A stretch of 64,000 nt of DNA from Aurelia coerulea (Eukaryota > Cnidaria > Scyphozoa > Semaeostomeae > Ulmaridae). The notes under the pieces are model-generated. The model was not told the origin of the DNA. It ran no database searches and saw only the letters and a program-made list of their open reading frames with translations. This document shows, one piece after another, positions 1 to 10,435 of the stretch (positions are counted from its first letter, which is position 1; each line of letters opens with the position of its first letter). The stretch lies in the NCBI GenBank assembly GCA_039566865.1, contig CM076944.1:21660501-21724500 (forward strand), read 5' to 3'. A program made the translations under genes and the position numbers.

Positions 1-189
1 AATCACATGTATTTTTACCAGTGCCAGGGAGTATTGAATATTCTAGGACTTAACTGGATTGATTTCATCGTTTACACTCCAAAGGACATTCATATTGAAA
101 GAATTCAAGTGGACAAAAACTTGTGGCAATCAAGAATTCTTCCAGAATTAACAAAATTTTATGCAGCCTATATACTGCCAAAAGTGTAA
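1..189 (+). CDS. YqaJ-like exonuclease domain protein, C-terminal end (partial)
   Basis: The frame is open from the window edge and ends with TAA at 187-189; only about 60 codons are visible. The peptide carries the pattern QCQGVLNILGL, then WIDFIVYTPKDIHIERI, then W...PEL..FY, which I recognise as the C-terminal part of YqaJ-type (lambda-exonuclease-like) recombinase domains common in cnidarian mobile elements. The conserved Q of QCQG and the D of WIDF are present; the upstream catalytic acidic residues lie outside the window. It points toward the THAP-DDE transposase on the opposite strand. From memory, ISL2EU-type DNA transposons carry a YqaJ-type second ORF, so this could be the partner gene of the same element (inference). 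The listed ATG at 7 is probably internal. Confidence 0.6.
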   Translation, partial: NHMYFYQCQGVLNILGLNWIDFIVYTPKDIHIERIQVDKNLWQSRILPELTKFYAAYILPKV

Positions 190-893
190 TTTTAGTATAA
201 ACTGGTCATCAAAGTGGTGTTTTGTAAAAAGTTTGATTTTATTGTCCAATCTACAAATTCTGTGTTGATCTCATTATAGGCTTGATTTTGATGTTTTCAG
301 TGAAACGCTTGTATAGAATGAGTTTCTTACAATCATGCACAACAAGAAGTGAAACAATTATGAAGCTTGGACAGAGAAAGAAAGCTTGTAGGGGTAAAAT
401 GGGAGGCTAGGGCAAAATGGGTATTGTTCTTTTCCAAAGAATGGGGGATCATTGACCACAATCAACATTAATATAGCCTGCACGCAACCTCAACTCCTCC
501 AAGTTGAGGCTGCACACAGGCTACATAAATAACCATATTCAATATTCAGTACTTCAAGGAGAGTAGAGTCAAGTTACTGTATCTGAAGATTTCCATAAAA
601 TCATTCTCAGTTTTTGCCTTTACCCATTTTGAGGTCAGAAGACCTTACATGGGCTTTGTGAAAATTAACATGGTTTTCCTGCTAATTCCTTGAGAATTTT
701 TTTAGTTCCTCAGGAATTCTGGCTTGTTTAAAATTTACAATCTCACATCACTAAAGAATTCCTATTAGAATTTGAAGAAAAAAAGAAAATTCCCAAGTCT
801 TTTTGAGGATTCTGGATCATACTGGAAAGTCAGGCTTATCCATTAATAAAAAGCACTTTAAACTCAGATGTCACTAATAGCATGTTCAAAAGT
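190..893. other. Non-coding segment between two convergent transposon ORFs
   Basis: No coding signal was seen. It is AT-rich and holds one small inverted repeat at 474-523, listed separately. If the YqaJ-like ORF and the transposase belong to one element, this is the shared 3' untranslated region. Confidence 0.4.
474..523. repeat. 50-bp miniature palindrome with TAGCCTGC ends
   Basis: The segment begins TAGCCTGCACGCAACCTC and ends as its near inverse complement, with CTCC in the middle. The 8 bp on either side (CATTAATA and CATAAATA) differ at one position, so this may be a minimal remnant of a TIR element with a decayed target duplication. A related end (the inverse of TAGCCTGCGTGCAGCC) occurs near 10238-10257. 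Confidence 0.4.
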
Positions 894-2691
894 TTATGCA
901 TTGTTTTCTACAATAAGAGGTGGAAGAAAATTAGTTAGATAAGAACATATTATCCAGATTTTGTTAAGTTCTGCACCCATATTGATGGGGAAAACTGACT
1001 TCAAAATTCGAAAAGTTTTTATTCTTGAAATAGCACGCTCAACATGAATACGCACAGCTGCAATTTGCCGAGTCTCAACTTCCTCCTTGATGGACAAATG
1101 TTCTTTACCCCTCAGAAAGGGGGGGATGTTCAAGCTGACACCTTTTGGGAGGTCTACTTCTACGTCAAAGCCCTTGTCAGCCATAACTGAGTCTCCTTCT
1201 TCAAGTAGCTGGTAAATTCCACACTCAGAAGTTGCTCTCTTATCACTTGTTCTTCCCGTAAATAGGTCTGAGACATATGAGACAGCACCAGCAGGTGTTA
1301 TACCAACAAGCCCTTTTGCTGTATTGTAATGTTTATAGTTCGAGTAAGTTGCAGCTTGAGACCTCACTGAGCTCGGCTTCTCAATGTATATTTCTGTGCA
1401 ATCTATGATAACTCTGGTGGTTGGGTACATCTCCTTGAAAGAATTTGGCATTGTTTTCATTATTGCTGATTTGGAAGGCCAGATTGGGTAAGTTCTGAAC
1501 TTGCTGTGTAGAAAGTCCAGCCAGGTTATCCAGATCCTTGAAAACTGAGAGCAAGAAATTCCAGCTCTGAAGGCTATGTCTTCTTCCAGCAGACCAAGGC
1601 GTAGTCTCACAAGTACATAGAAAAACTCTTGTTCTGCTGTCAAAGCTCTCTTTGGTCCTCGTTTCATGTACCCTGGTGAGTTTATATTTTCAGGGTTAGC
1701 CTTTGTTCCATGATAAACGAGGTTATTTACAGCTGGACCAAAGGAATCAAAAATGATCTTGAAAGTTTCATAATCTGTAAATCCAGTATAAAATCTGAAT
1801 GCCTTCGGATTGGATTTGATATCATCCAATGAAAAACTATTTTTTTGTTTGCTGGCCACTTCAGTTAATCTTTGGATCTTATCTTTCAAACGCACATTTT
1901 CACGTTCAAGCTCTACTATTCTGGCAGTAAGATTGTCCTCTTGACTTTTCATTGGTCCTTGCTGTTGGTTACTCTCATTGTCCTCTTCTAGTTGAACCTC
2001 ACTTATTCCCTGGCTCACTTCGTCATCGACATTCAACCCACTCAATTGCTGGTCAAGTTCTGTTGCATCTTGCACCTCAGCTTGGCTTAATGTCCCGTTT
2101 TGGTTTAAGGGCTTTTTACAACATTTTGGCACAAATTCTCTGTTCCTTGATTTAAGTGTGGCCCTCTCTTTCTGCTCTTTCTTGTGTTTTGTTTTTTGGA
2201 CAATAGTGGGGATATTATTCATGTATGTTTTTTGCCCCCCCAACAAAACGTTTTGAGCACACTCTGTGTCCCAACCCTGGGTCCTTGAAATCCTTTCTCA
2301 AAATCATGTGTAACCATTTCCTTCGCAGTTCTTGTTTTTCTGCACTCTTTCCGTTCGGAAAATTATAAAATGAGAGTTCTGGATTCCGTTTGCTATTGCT
2401 GAAGCAGTCAGGAACACATCATGTAAATCCTCCAACGAGAGCTTTCCCTTCTCTTCGCCTGTTTTCCTTCCCGTTGACTATGTTGACCTTAGGCCTTGTA
2501 GAACATTCGTCTTCTTCCTTCGCCAAAACTTCTTTAATCTGCAATTCTGTTGCACAGATCCCCGTACTAGAGTTTTGAAAAAAACTAGGGATCTGCTCAT
2601 TGGTGAATTCAGATGATCTTTCCATGATTTTCTTCAATATTGACAACGTTAATCTACTTACTTCCGCAAACTTCCTTACAACTCTATACAA
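894..2691 (-). pseudogene. THAP-DDE transposase, ISL2EU (IS5-like) type, inactivated
   Basis: The main 450-residue ORF (2246 to 894) has a coiled coil at about residues 105-135, a helix-turn-helix region at about 198-240 and a DDE_Tnp_4-like core: D282 in IIDCTEIY, D357 in MADKGF and E403 in HVERAI. Upstream in a neighbouring frame (about 2418-2240) lies a THAP zinc-finger domain, starting CVPDCFSNSKRNPELSFYNF and ending RVCSKRF. Three lesions are visible: a TGA just before the first THAP cysteine, an Arg (CGT) where THAP domains have the last zinc-binding His, and a run of seven G near 2235-2241 that shifts the frame between THAP and the DDE part. The same frame upstream runs to an ATG at 2691. 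The gene is convergent with the YqaJ-like ORF. DDE identity is secure; the exact superfamily name is from memory. Confidence 0.8.
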
Positions 2692-3268
2692 ATCACAACA
2701 CGAGATCAGATTTTTAACTACTAGTCCCGCAATGCAATGCGCGCCGCACGGGTGATGACGTAATTATGGGAAAGGCCTATTCTCCTTTCCTCAATTCTAG
2801 AACTGACCACAGCTGAAACCATAACAGCAACAACAACGAGCATAGGTGAAGGTCACATGGAAAGAGCTTTAAACTGAAATACCTGAAATACGGAGAACAT
2901 CCCAAAACAAAAACACGACAGTTATATACACAAAGAACCCGTGGAGTTTTACCCAGTTTATTAATCACAAGCCAGTGTTGTAAAAAAAATCAAACTATTT
3001 GATTCTGGGCAATAAAAATCTCTTGCAAAGCCTGGAGTTTCTGCTCTCTCATCTAACCCTTCGATGGACTAAAACTTCCCGCCCGACGTGCGTCACTGCG
3101 AGTAACATCGATGAGCGAGTAATATTTTCTGAACGCAGTCATGCTTACCTTGAAGTAAAAATTGTTCTGTAAAATATAAAAAATTTGCTTTGCTCAACGA
3201 CCAATTTGCCATAAAGGGAATACAAACATGAAATCAATGTCACAAGAAATTTGCGATATACTTCCAAA
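2692..3268. other. Non-coding segment
   Basis: No gene or clear terminal repeat was seen. The right end of the THAP-DDE element should lie here, but I could not define a TIR. Confidence 0.3.
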
Positions 3269-3330
3269 ACAACGAGAATTTTGGCCTAATCTATCATAAA
3301 CAACGAGAATTTTGGCCTAATCTATCATAA
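3269..3330. repeat. Tandem duplication, 31-bp unit x2
   Basis: The unit beginning ACAACGAGAATTTTGGCCTA occurs twice head to tail, at 3269-3299 and 3300-3330, without visible differences. Confidence 0.9.
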
Positions 3331-3472
3331 ACTGACCCCCTGGTACATCAAATCAAACATCAAGTAATCAATACTAACATAGGCTAAGGACGGGGGTATA
3401 ATTTTGAATTGACCTTGAGCTGTTGTCGTTGCTCTCCGTTGTTTGCGGCTGCTAGATTGTAAACAAACAAAG

Positions 3473-4060
3473 ATGGCTGGCTGGGAAATCAGCATAAAAC
3501 CAACACGTAGATATCTAATTTTTACAATGTCATCCCCTATTTTCCCGGCGGTACCGATACGATTTTCTGACAGCCAAATAAAATTTCGATCAATACAAAA
3601 AGTTTCCTGAAAAGGCTGCGGCCAGATATTTTGCAAATTACATAGAAATTCGATCAATTTGTTCTCACTATTTTTGAACCAAAATCTAGTAACCTTGAAA
3701 TTTCTTGGCTTGTGAGGCTCAGAAGAGTCAAACAGGCTTGCAATTCAATGAAATAAACAACAAAGTATCTACCTCTTCAAAAATAATTTTACTGCTTGTT
3801 TATTTCAAGGATTTTGAACACTAGGAGGGTTTACTATGGCAGACCAAAATACTTAGGCCGATAACCATGTGAAGATCACCGGTACTTCGATAAAAAATTG
3901 AAGTATGATCCCCTATTTTCCCGAATAGCTCACCTGGCTCAAAATGTTGCTCAGATCTTGGAGAAGGATTTCGGAGATGATGGTGAAAAGGCTGCGGCCA
4001 GTTTTGGAGTATTTTACAAAACATTAAATCCTTGAATTCTTCGTCTGAAGTGACAATCAC
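3473..4060. repeat. Diverged duplicated segment upstream of the DUF6589-type ORF
   Basis: Two stretches, about 3473-3655 and 3835-4035, share ordered blocks: an ATGGC start, CCCCTATTTTCCCG, and GAAAAGGCTGCGGCCAG followed by TTTTG or ATTTTG. On the plus strand both shared blocks can read EKAAA, and the second copy reads through AQNVAQILEKDFGDDGEKAA before a stop. They may be decayed exons or a duplicated 5' region of the adjacent gene. No family is recognised. Confidence 0.4.
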
Positions 4061-4216
4061 CACGATATCTATTCCACGTGTTTGGAGCCCTTTAAAGTGT
4101 TTGATTAACTTCAGCTCTCGTCCAAGTAATCTTTAACTTCCAACCTGTGCATTTAGCCAAGTACCGAAGACAATAGGCCAATTCCCAGGGGTCAGGAATC
4201 TTCGAAAGTCTATTGT

Positions 4217-4939
4217 TTGTTTTTCCTGGCAACTTTCCAGATTCACAGATTCCAACTAAATGCGGGGGCGCAAGGTCCTGTTGCCATGTTTAACTACCAA
4301 AAATCACTTTTGGATTTTGGTGCTATAGTTCTTAACTTCTATGATGCTATTTCAGAAGGAGATGGTGCACGCCTTGTGAGGTGCTGGAAATTTATGCTCC
4401 CATTTTTGAAGGCTGATGGTCAGAGGAGTCGGAAGTATGCTCTTGAAGCACTTTACCTCATCATCCAAATTGAGGTTCTTCTTTCCAGGAAAGATGCTCA
4501 TAGCTTGATCTGGAATAGATTCCACAAATCCATAGAGAGTTCTGGAGGCAATATACCCATGGATTTGATGATAGAGCACAACAACAATTTCATGAAGAAT
4601 GCAATAAGGTCCTTAGGACCCAACTGCACCAATAAAAAGGCAGTTGATCGAATTGCAAAAGCTGTGACAGTTACAAAGAAGCTAGTTGACAACTATGACC
4701 GTGCCTGCGCTACTTACAAAAGGTCAGGTAAGCACACTGAAACATCAGCAAAGAAGGACTTGAAGAAAATTGTGGATAACCTTATGACACATAATGCTCT
4801 TACCATCACAAGTGGTAGAAACTACAAGGTCTTTGATGGAATACAAGAGTCACTTCTAGAAGACTTTGATTTGCATGGAATGTATGCATGGATAGAGCAG
4901 CACAAAAAGAAGATCAAATTAAACAGGGCAAAAAGGTGA
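4217..4939 (+). CDS. DUF6589-type protein, C-terminal region
   Basis: The 240-residue ORF ends with TGA after LNRAKR. It contains the hallmark series I know from DUF6589 proteins: F..AI.EGDG.R..RCWKF at about residues 41-60, YALEAL at about 74, then N-IP-DL.IEH-NN around 111-124 and LGPN.T.K...RI.KA around 134-148. Full-length members are much longer, so this is the last exon or a fragment. A splice acceptor is plausible at CAG near 4230-4245, where the conserved part would begin with FQLNAGAQGPVAMF. Function is unknown; these proteins are multi-copy in cnidarians and fungi, which suggests mobile-element origin. The neighbour downstream, on the other strand, is a RecQ-like helicase. No internal stops are present in the conserved part. 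Confidence 0.65.
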   Translation: MFFLATFQIHRFQLNAGAQGPVAMFNYQKSLLDFGAIVLNFYDAISEGDGARLVRCWKFMLPFLKADGQRSRKYALEALYLIIQIEVLLSRKDAHSLIWNRFHKSIESSGGNIPMDLMIEHNNNFMKNAIRSLGPNCTNKKAVDRIAKAVTVTKKLVDNYDRACATYKRSGKHTETSAKKDLKKIVDNLMTHNALTITSGRNYKVFDGIQESLLEDFDLHGMYAWIEQHKKKIKLNRAKR

Positions 4940-5751
4940 CTTTGCATGCAAACCCTGCAAACATTAACTGTGATCTGAAAGGAACGTCTTTGTGTTATAT
5001 TTTATATTGCATTCACATGTTGGCTTAATCAACTTCAGACGGAATACATTCTTTTTAACAAGGACAATCAACATGCTAACATACTGTAGCATAGGGCTCA
5101 AATCTTTAAAAAGCTCAGTGTAAAATTCTATTGCAGTTTTCGTTGAATTGGATGGCTTGAAGGGAACTTATGGTACTTTGCTGTAAATCTGCCGTGGAAA
5201 ATTTTTGATATATTGATTTTTTTCATAATGGCGGAAATTTCATTATTTTTAAAAAAATTAATGGAAAATTTTGAAAAAATTTAAATCATCTTAAATCCTA
5301 AACTAATAGAGGAACCATTGTATAACGTCTAAGAAACCCATACTGTAGTTTATGAAGGTCTACAATATGATGGCAAGCAGAAATCTGTAGCTTTTCTAGT
5401 TTAGGATTTAGCAATTTGATGACGTCATAGCCTCAAATTTAATAGATGCCGCCATATTGAAACTAATCAAGATATCAATAAATTGCCAATGCAGATTTAC
5501 GTTAAAAACACTAAGTTCCTTTCAAGCCATTTATTTCAAAGAAAACTACAATAGAATTTTACATTGACCATTTTAAATATTTGAGCAATATGTTTGCTAG
5601 CAAAGGGATTTTGAAAATATGAACTTTGATGCATTCTAAAATCTTTCCCTAGTGTTTGACCCTTGCATGATTTTATGAACAATTTGTTGTCATACGAGTG
5701 AAATGCAAAGATGTATGTAAGAAATGAATATGATTGTAATTTTTTCAATAC
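4940..5751. other. Non-coding segment between convergent genes
   Basis: AT-rich; no ORF with recognisable content. It would hold the 3' ends of the two convergent transcripts. Confidence 0.35.
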
Positions 5752-5905
5752 ACGATTACACTAAAGATGGTGGCAAGGAACTTTTTGCCAAGATGCATGG
5801 CGTTCGAATTACTGTACTAATATTTAGCGATTCTATAGGAATTCAACTAAAGAACACAATGCATCTTGGTAAAAAGTTCCTCACCGCCATCTTTAGCGCA
5901 ATCGT
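5752..5905. repeat. Inverted repeat, 47-bp arms around a 60-bp spacer
   Basis: The left arm 5752-5798 (ACGATTACACTAAAGATGGT...) and the right arm 5859-5905 are imperfect inverse complements with about six mismatches. The right arm ends 18 bp beyond the helicase stop codon, so it would fold within the helicase 3' UTR. It may be a small MITE or a transcript-end hairpin. Confidence 0.75.
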
Positions 5906-5923
5906 CAATTCACTTCTTGAAGC

Positions 5924-8385
5924 TCATGTTGATGCAAATGAGTTGGCATCTACATCAGAATCACAAAGCAACTGTGGTTTAATACCGGAAATACTCATGT
6001 AATAATCTAAGCTTTTGCAGAGATTGTCCAATGAATCATCAAACTCACTTGCATCTTCTTCTATACCTGATAAATCAATTGAATTGGAAAAGTTAATTTC
6101 AGAGTCATCCTGAATTTCCATCCAATCCTCATCCAACTCAAGATTTCCTTCGTCTCTGTCTGTGTCATCAAGAAATGATATTTCCATTGCACTTTCGTGA
6201 AGTGGTTCTGCAATGTCCTCAAAAACTTCTTTTACCACTTTCAATATCTTTTGACTGTCTTCCTTTCTCCATATTTCAACATGTCTATTTACGTCTTCAA
6301 TTGTGAACAAAAATTCACAAGAACTGCATACTTGACTGACTTGGAAGTCCGTGAACAGAAATAAACCATTTGGGTACGAAACTGTTTTCAGATTGGAAAC
6401 AATAGTATGCTGCAATGACTCCTTGTATTCCAACAATTTACTTTCTACCAACTCTCTCTCTTCATCTGTCACAGAACGCTTCTTAGCCATCTCAGCATTT
6501 GCACTGGTAACTGTACCAATCAAAAATTCAAATTCATGTCTACTACAATCATCTGATTGACACTGACATGCTTTAGCGCATAAATCACAGCATTTACAGC
6601 CAACATTTTGAGAAACTGTTTCAAAATTGATTCCTCGAGACTTTGGAAAATTGGACAGAATAGAAGAACGCCTGCAACTATTTGCAGAAATGAAATCTTT
6701 CAAATCCTTTTCACTGTGTGAAAGGGTAAAGCCATTGTACAGCAAATATGCATGACTGACAGTCCCATCTCTGCCAGCCCTGCCACATTTCTGCAAATAA
6801 TTCTCCACATTTCTTGATGGGCCAAAGTGAATACTTCTATGCACTCCTTTGCAGTCTATGCCCATGCCAAAGGCAATGGTACACAGGAGAATACGGATGT
6901 GGCCTTTCCCATCTCTCATTTGTTCTAAAATGAAGTCTTTTACTTGTTTTGGAGTTCCAGCATGAAAAATCTCAACCAATCTCCCTTTCACATCCTCTGA
7001 CTTGTCTTTGTAAAGATTCTCTTCCAGCTCCAAAACAAACATTTTCCAAATTACAGCTGCTTGATTTCTTGTCTGACAAAAGATGAGAGTGCGAATTGTT
7101 TCAATACCTTTTGCTTTAATTTCTTGAACAAGGCTGCCAAATATCTCGGAGAGTGGGATGCCATCCAACATATTTTACAGTAAACCGCAAATTCTCTTTT
7201 ACTGGTGATTTCTCTAGCACGAATGTTTCAGACATATCTATGCCCGAGACGTCAATGATCCTATGCTTTGTTGCCTTGGTTGCAGTTGCAGTGAAAACTG
7301 CCATTTGAACCACTTTTGGTAGCAAAGAACTGATTTCTCCAATCATACCAAACCATTTTCTGAATGCAGATTTGGATGCTATGCTTTCACCCCTGAAAAG
7401 CAAAATTGATGAATTATATTATCATATTCTTAACGCTAAAGGCCAGCAAGCCTTTGTTAACACAAAAACCAGATAAATGAAACAAACAGTTTAATAAATG
7501 CAATAAATTGCAGATGTGAGGTAGCAATAACTGCCTGTTTATACTCTCATCGTTTTTATAAGAAACCGCTCATAAGAAATGGTAGGCTCAATTTTCCGAA
7601 AGTTAAGAAACAACCCTACCTGAATTGAAAAAGCTAAAAAACTTTTATTTCTAATAAGAAACTTTTTTAATTTACAGTATTAATTTTCCTGTCACACTCA
7701 AAATGTTTTGACACTGTACACAGATATAGCAACTGTTTGGACATTATTTTGAGTGCAATTTACGTCATTTACTCCCCCCCCCCCCAGGGTGGGCTAGAGC
7801 AAACATATTTTGTTAGAAAACAATAGAAACAAACAATTCTTTGTAATCGAAACAGTAGCCTTGCCCCCCTAATAATTGGCTAAGTCTGTGTGCACCCCAC
7901 TGTTTTTATTATGAATAAACATAATAAAATTACCATTGTTTAATGCAGTGTGCTTCGTCAATTGCAATTCCAATACAGCAGTCAGCAAATCTGCTCCCAC
8001 TCAGGATGTGTCGCCAACGTGAGGATGATAAGACAGATTCTGGTGATGCATAAACAATGCTGTACATTCCATTTTCAATATCAGCAAGCACACTTTGATC
8101 TTGACCTTTAAAAATACCAGCAGCAGACAGTCCAGTTTGTGTGTTCACATACTTGATTTGGTCGTGCATTAGAGACAGCAATGGACTTATCACTAAAATG
8201 TTACTTGTTCCAATCAAGTTGTCAGCAAGAACGTCGGCTATTAGTGGAATCGATTGAACAATGAGGGATTTTCCGTGGCCAGTCGGTGCACTGTAATAAA
8301 TATGTTTTTTGAACCTGAAAAAGTTGTACAACGCTCTCTCCTGGTCACCCTTCAATTCATCTATGTTGAAGAAACAGCGAACCAT
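5924..8385 (-). CDS. RecQ-like ATP-dependent DNA helicase, two exons, one frameshift
   Basis: Exon 1 (8385-7934) carries the Q-motif region, Walker A APTGHGKS, motif Ia ISPLLSLMHDQ and motif II DEAHCIKQ. It ends TG at a GTAATT donor; a 541-nt intron ends TTTTCAG at 7393, and exon 2 resumes in phase to give DEAHCIKQW-GES. Exon 2 has motif III FTATATK, motif IV LIFCQTRNQA, motif V AFGMGID, motif VI QKCGRAGRDG (usual form QEIGRAGRDG) and RecQ zinc-binding cysteines (CRR...CKCCDLC). The tail is acidic and there is no HRDC domain. Near 7155-7165 the frame slips by one base (KYVG|DGIPLSEIFG), so the copy is inactive unless this is a sequencing error. The start is the first in-frame ATG. RecQ-like genes of this type are multi-copy in cnidarians, so it may be transposon cargo. 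Confidence 0.8.
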
Positions 8386-9406
8386 CTTTAATGCTTCAAT
8401 AAACTTCGATTCACTCCAGATGTATTCAAGATTATCATCACTCCTAGGAGTATTATATTATTATCACTCATAGGATTATCATCACTCATAGGCCTATTTG
8501 TCCCCAGAGTGAGTTCGTTGCTCTACCTCTACTCTGGGATACAAGAGGCCGTTCGGCAATTTGATTGGCTATTCGAAAACGATAGCAAAATCAGATTATA
8601 ACTGGCTCCCATTCAAAAATGGCCTTTATTGAATCGGTAATTTCACAAAATCAATGGGGTGTATGGGGCAAGTGAGGAGTGTAAGAGGAGTAATGGACCA
8701 CGGCGCATCCGAATTTCAGAGTTTCAGGGAATGGTGGGGTCATTATGACGTCATAACAGGGGGTTGAAAAATAAATGTTGCGATTTTCCGACCCGAGGTT
8801 ACGTTTGGAGTCGATGCTCCATGGTTACACGCCCGATTTCAAAACGGAAAAAAGTTTTCAAGGAACCATTCGTCTGCGAGTCTAATAACGCAATTTGGGG
8901 TTCAATATTGCCCCCAGAAGCAGAGCGCGCGCCCCCCAAAAATGGAGAATAATTTCGGCCTACCCCGTTTTACGCTGTAACTCCGTTTTGCGAGGAGCAA
9001 ACGGCCGCGGCATGTCAACAATCGACGGAAAACTGTATTTTTTTACTAAAACACTTTTAATCTCCAATTTATCTCCAAAATTCGCCGAATAACGAGCCAT
9101 TCTATTTTCAAAGCTGTGGGGGAAATTCTCGAAAATTTGAACTTAGGCCCTTTTTCCACCCAAATGGATTGTGCTCGTTTTCCTACTAAATGCACTTGCT
9201 AACCCCGGATTAATGATTAAATACCTTAAAAAGGGCTAGAATAGAGTCCTCAAAGTGTTTGTTTTTGATTTCTCAATTTATATAGTTCAGAATTAGCGCT
9301 AGAGCAACGACCATTTTTTGTCAATTATCGTTGCCTAGCAAACTGCAAATCCATAATGGGGCGCATCTTGCCATATATTGGCAAGATTGATGCCAAGTGT
9401 ACCAGG
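8386..9406. other. Unique non-coding segment upstream of the helicase
   Basis: No gene recognised. It should contain the helicase promoter. A short tandem motif (ATTATCACTCATAGG) occurs twice at about 8458-8490. Confidence 0.35.
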
Positions 9407-9415
9407 GTGTTCATT

Positions 9416-9995
9416 TAGACTGATTATATGTTCGTAGGTTATCGCTATTGATAGGCTGATGGACGCTATAACTACGACTCATGGACTTACGCTTCCAGAA
9501 ACGGACATGGCCTAAATCACCTGCTATTTTTTCTTGAAACCACCGACCCTAGAACACCGCAAAAAGTGGTTTTCCTGAAGTGCTACACTGCAAAACAAGC
9601 TATCAGTACTTAGATGAATGTTTCTTCAAGCTATTAAAGCAAAAAAGTCCTACCCATAAGTGATATTTTGGTTATTTGGGGACGCAAAAGATCTCGTAAA
9701 TTCGTTCGCTTCTTTGAGATTTTGATCGTTGGAGCAGTTCAGTCGAACGCGTTGTTCGAATTCGTTTGTTTGCCTTTGGCGCGAAGTTTGAATTGAAGAA
9801 GAATCAGCCAATCCCATCAAGTTATTTTAAGTCTTGCATCCTGATTGGTCCAGGAACAAATTTGTTCCTGGCGAGAATTTTTTTGCCGTTTTGAGAAGAG
9901 TTAGTCCATAAGGCCCTTGACTGGAGCGACAACAACAACATTAATTCACTTCAATTAGATGAGCGTAAGTTGAGGGTCATTATGTAGTGAGGCTA
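9416..9995. mobile_element. TAG...CTA element 1, 580 bp, 9-bp TSD
   Basis: It begins TAGACTGATTATATGTTCG and ends TATGTAGTGAGGCTA. The 9-bp flank GTGTTCATT occurs at 9407-9415 and again at 9996-10004. The 5' end matches the start of elements 12380-12950 and 13054-13828; the 3' end is the inverse of the start of the 12234-12361 element, so it looks like a mosaic of two end types. No coding capacity. Confidence 0.8.
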
Positions 9996-10004
9996 GTGTT
10001 CATT

Positions 10005-10425
10005 CGGCTTCGTGACCAGCGTATGACGTCAGAACACCCTGGGAACGAGGTTGAGGCCTATCACCGCTGCTACTCGCCGCCATCTTGAGAACGTGAACCA
10101 CTGCACGCAATTCAGTATGTGCAACATGAAGTACTCTAATGACCGTTTCTCTAGAACAAGCAATAGCTCGCTGATGCGCAGACTCTACTGGGGGAGATTT
10201 CCGCTCTTTCCTCCACCTCTCCACCCCGCAGTGACAGTAGAGGCTGCACGCAGGCTACGGTGGGCCTAACTTGTCAGCTCAGTCCTAAGATAGTAAACGC
10301 CTTAAATTCAAGTTTTGAGTGACGTTAGCAATGAACAAAAGCCACAAGTATCCAGATGAATGTTTCCTCAATCTAAGAATCAACAAACCTTTCAGTTTCA
10401 ATCAGAATTTCCTCATTTTGAAGGC
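10005..10425. other. Non-coding segment with a repeat end
   Basis: Contains AGGCTGCACGCAGGCTA at about 10241-10257, the inverse of the end type seen at 474. No matching left end or target duplication found. Confidence 0.3.
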
Positions 10426-10435
10426 TCCCATTAGC

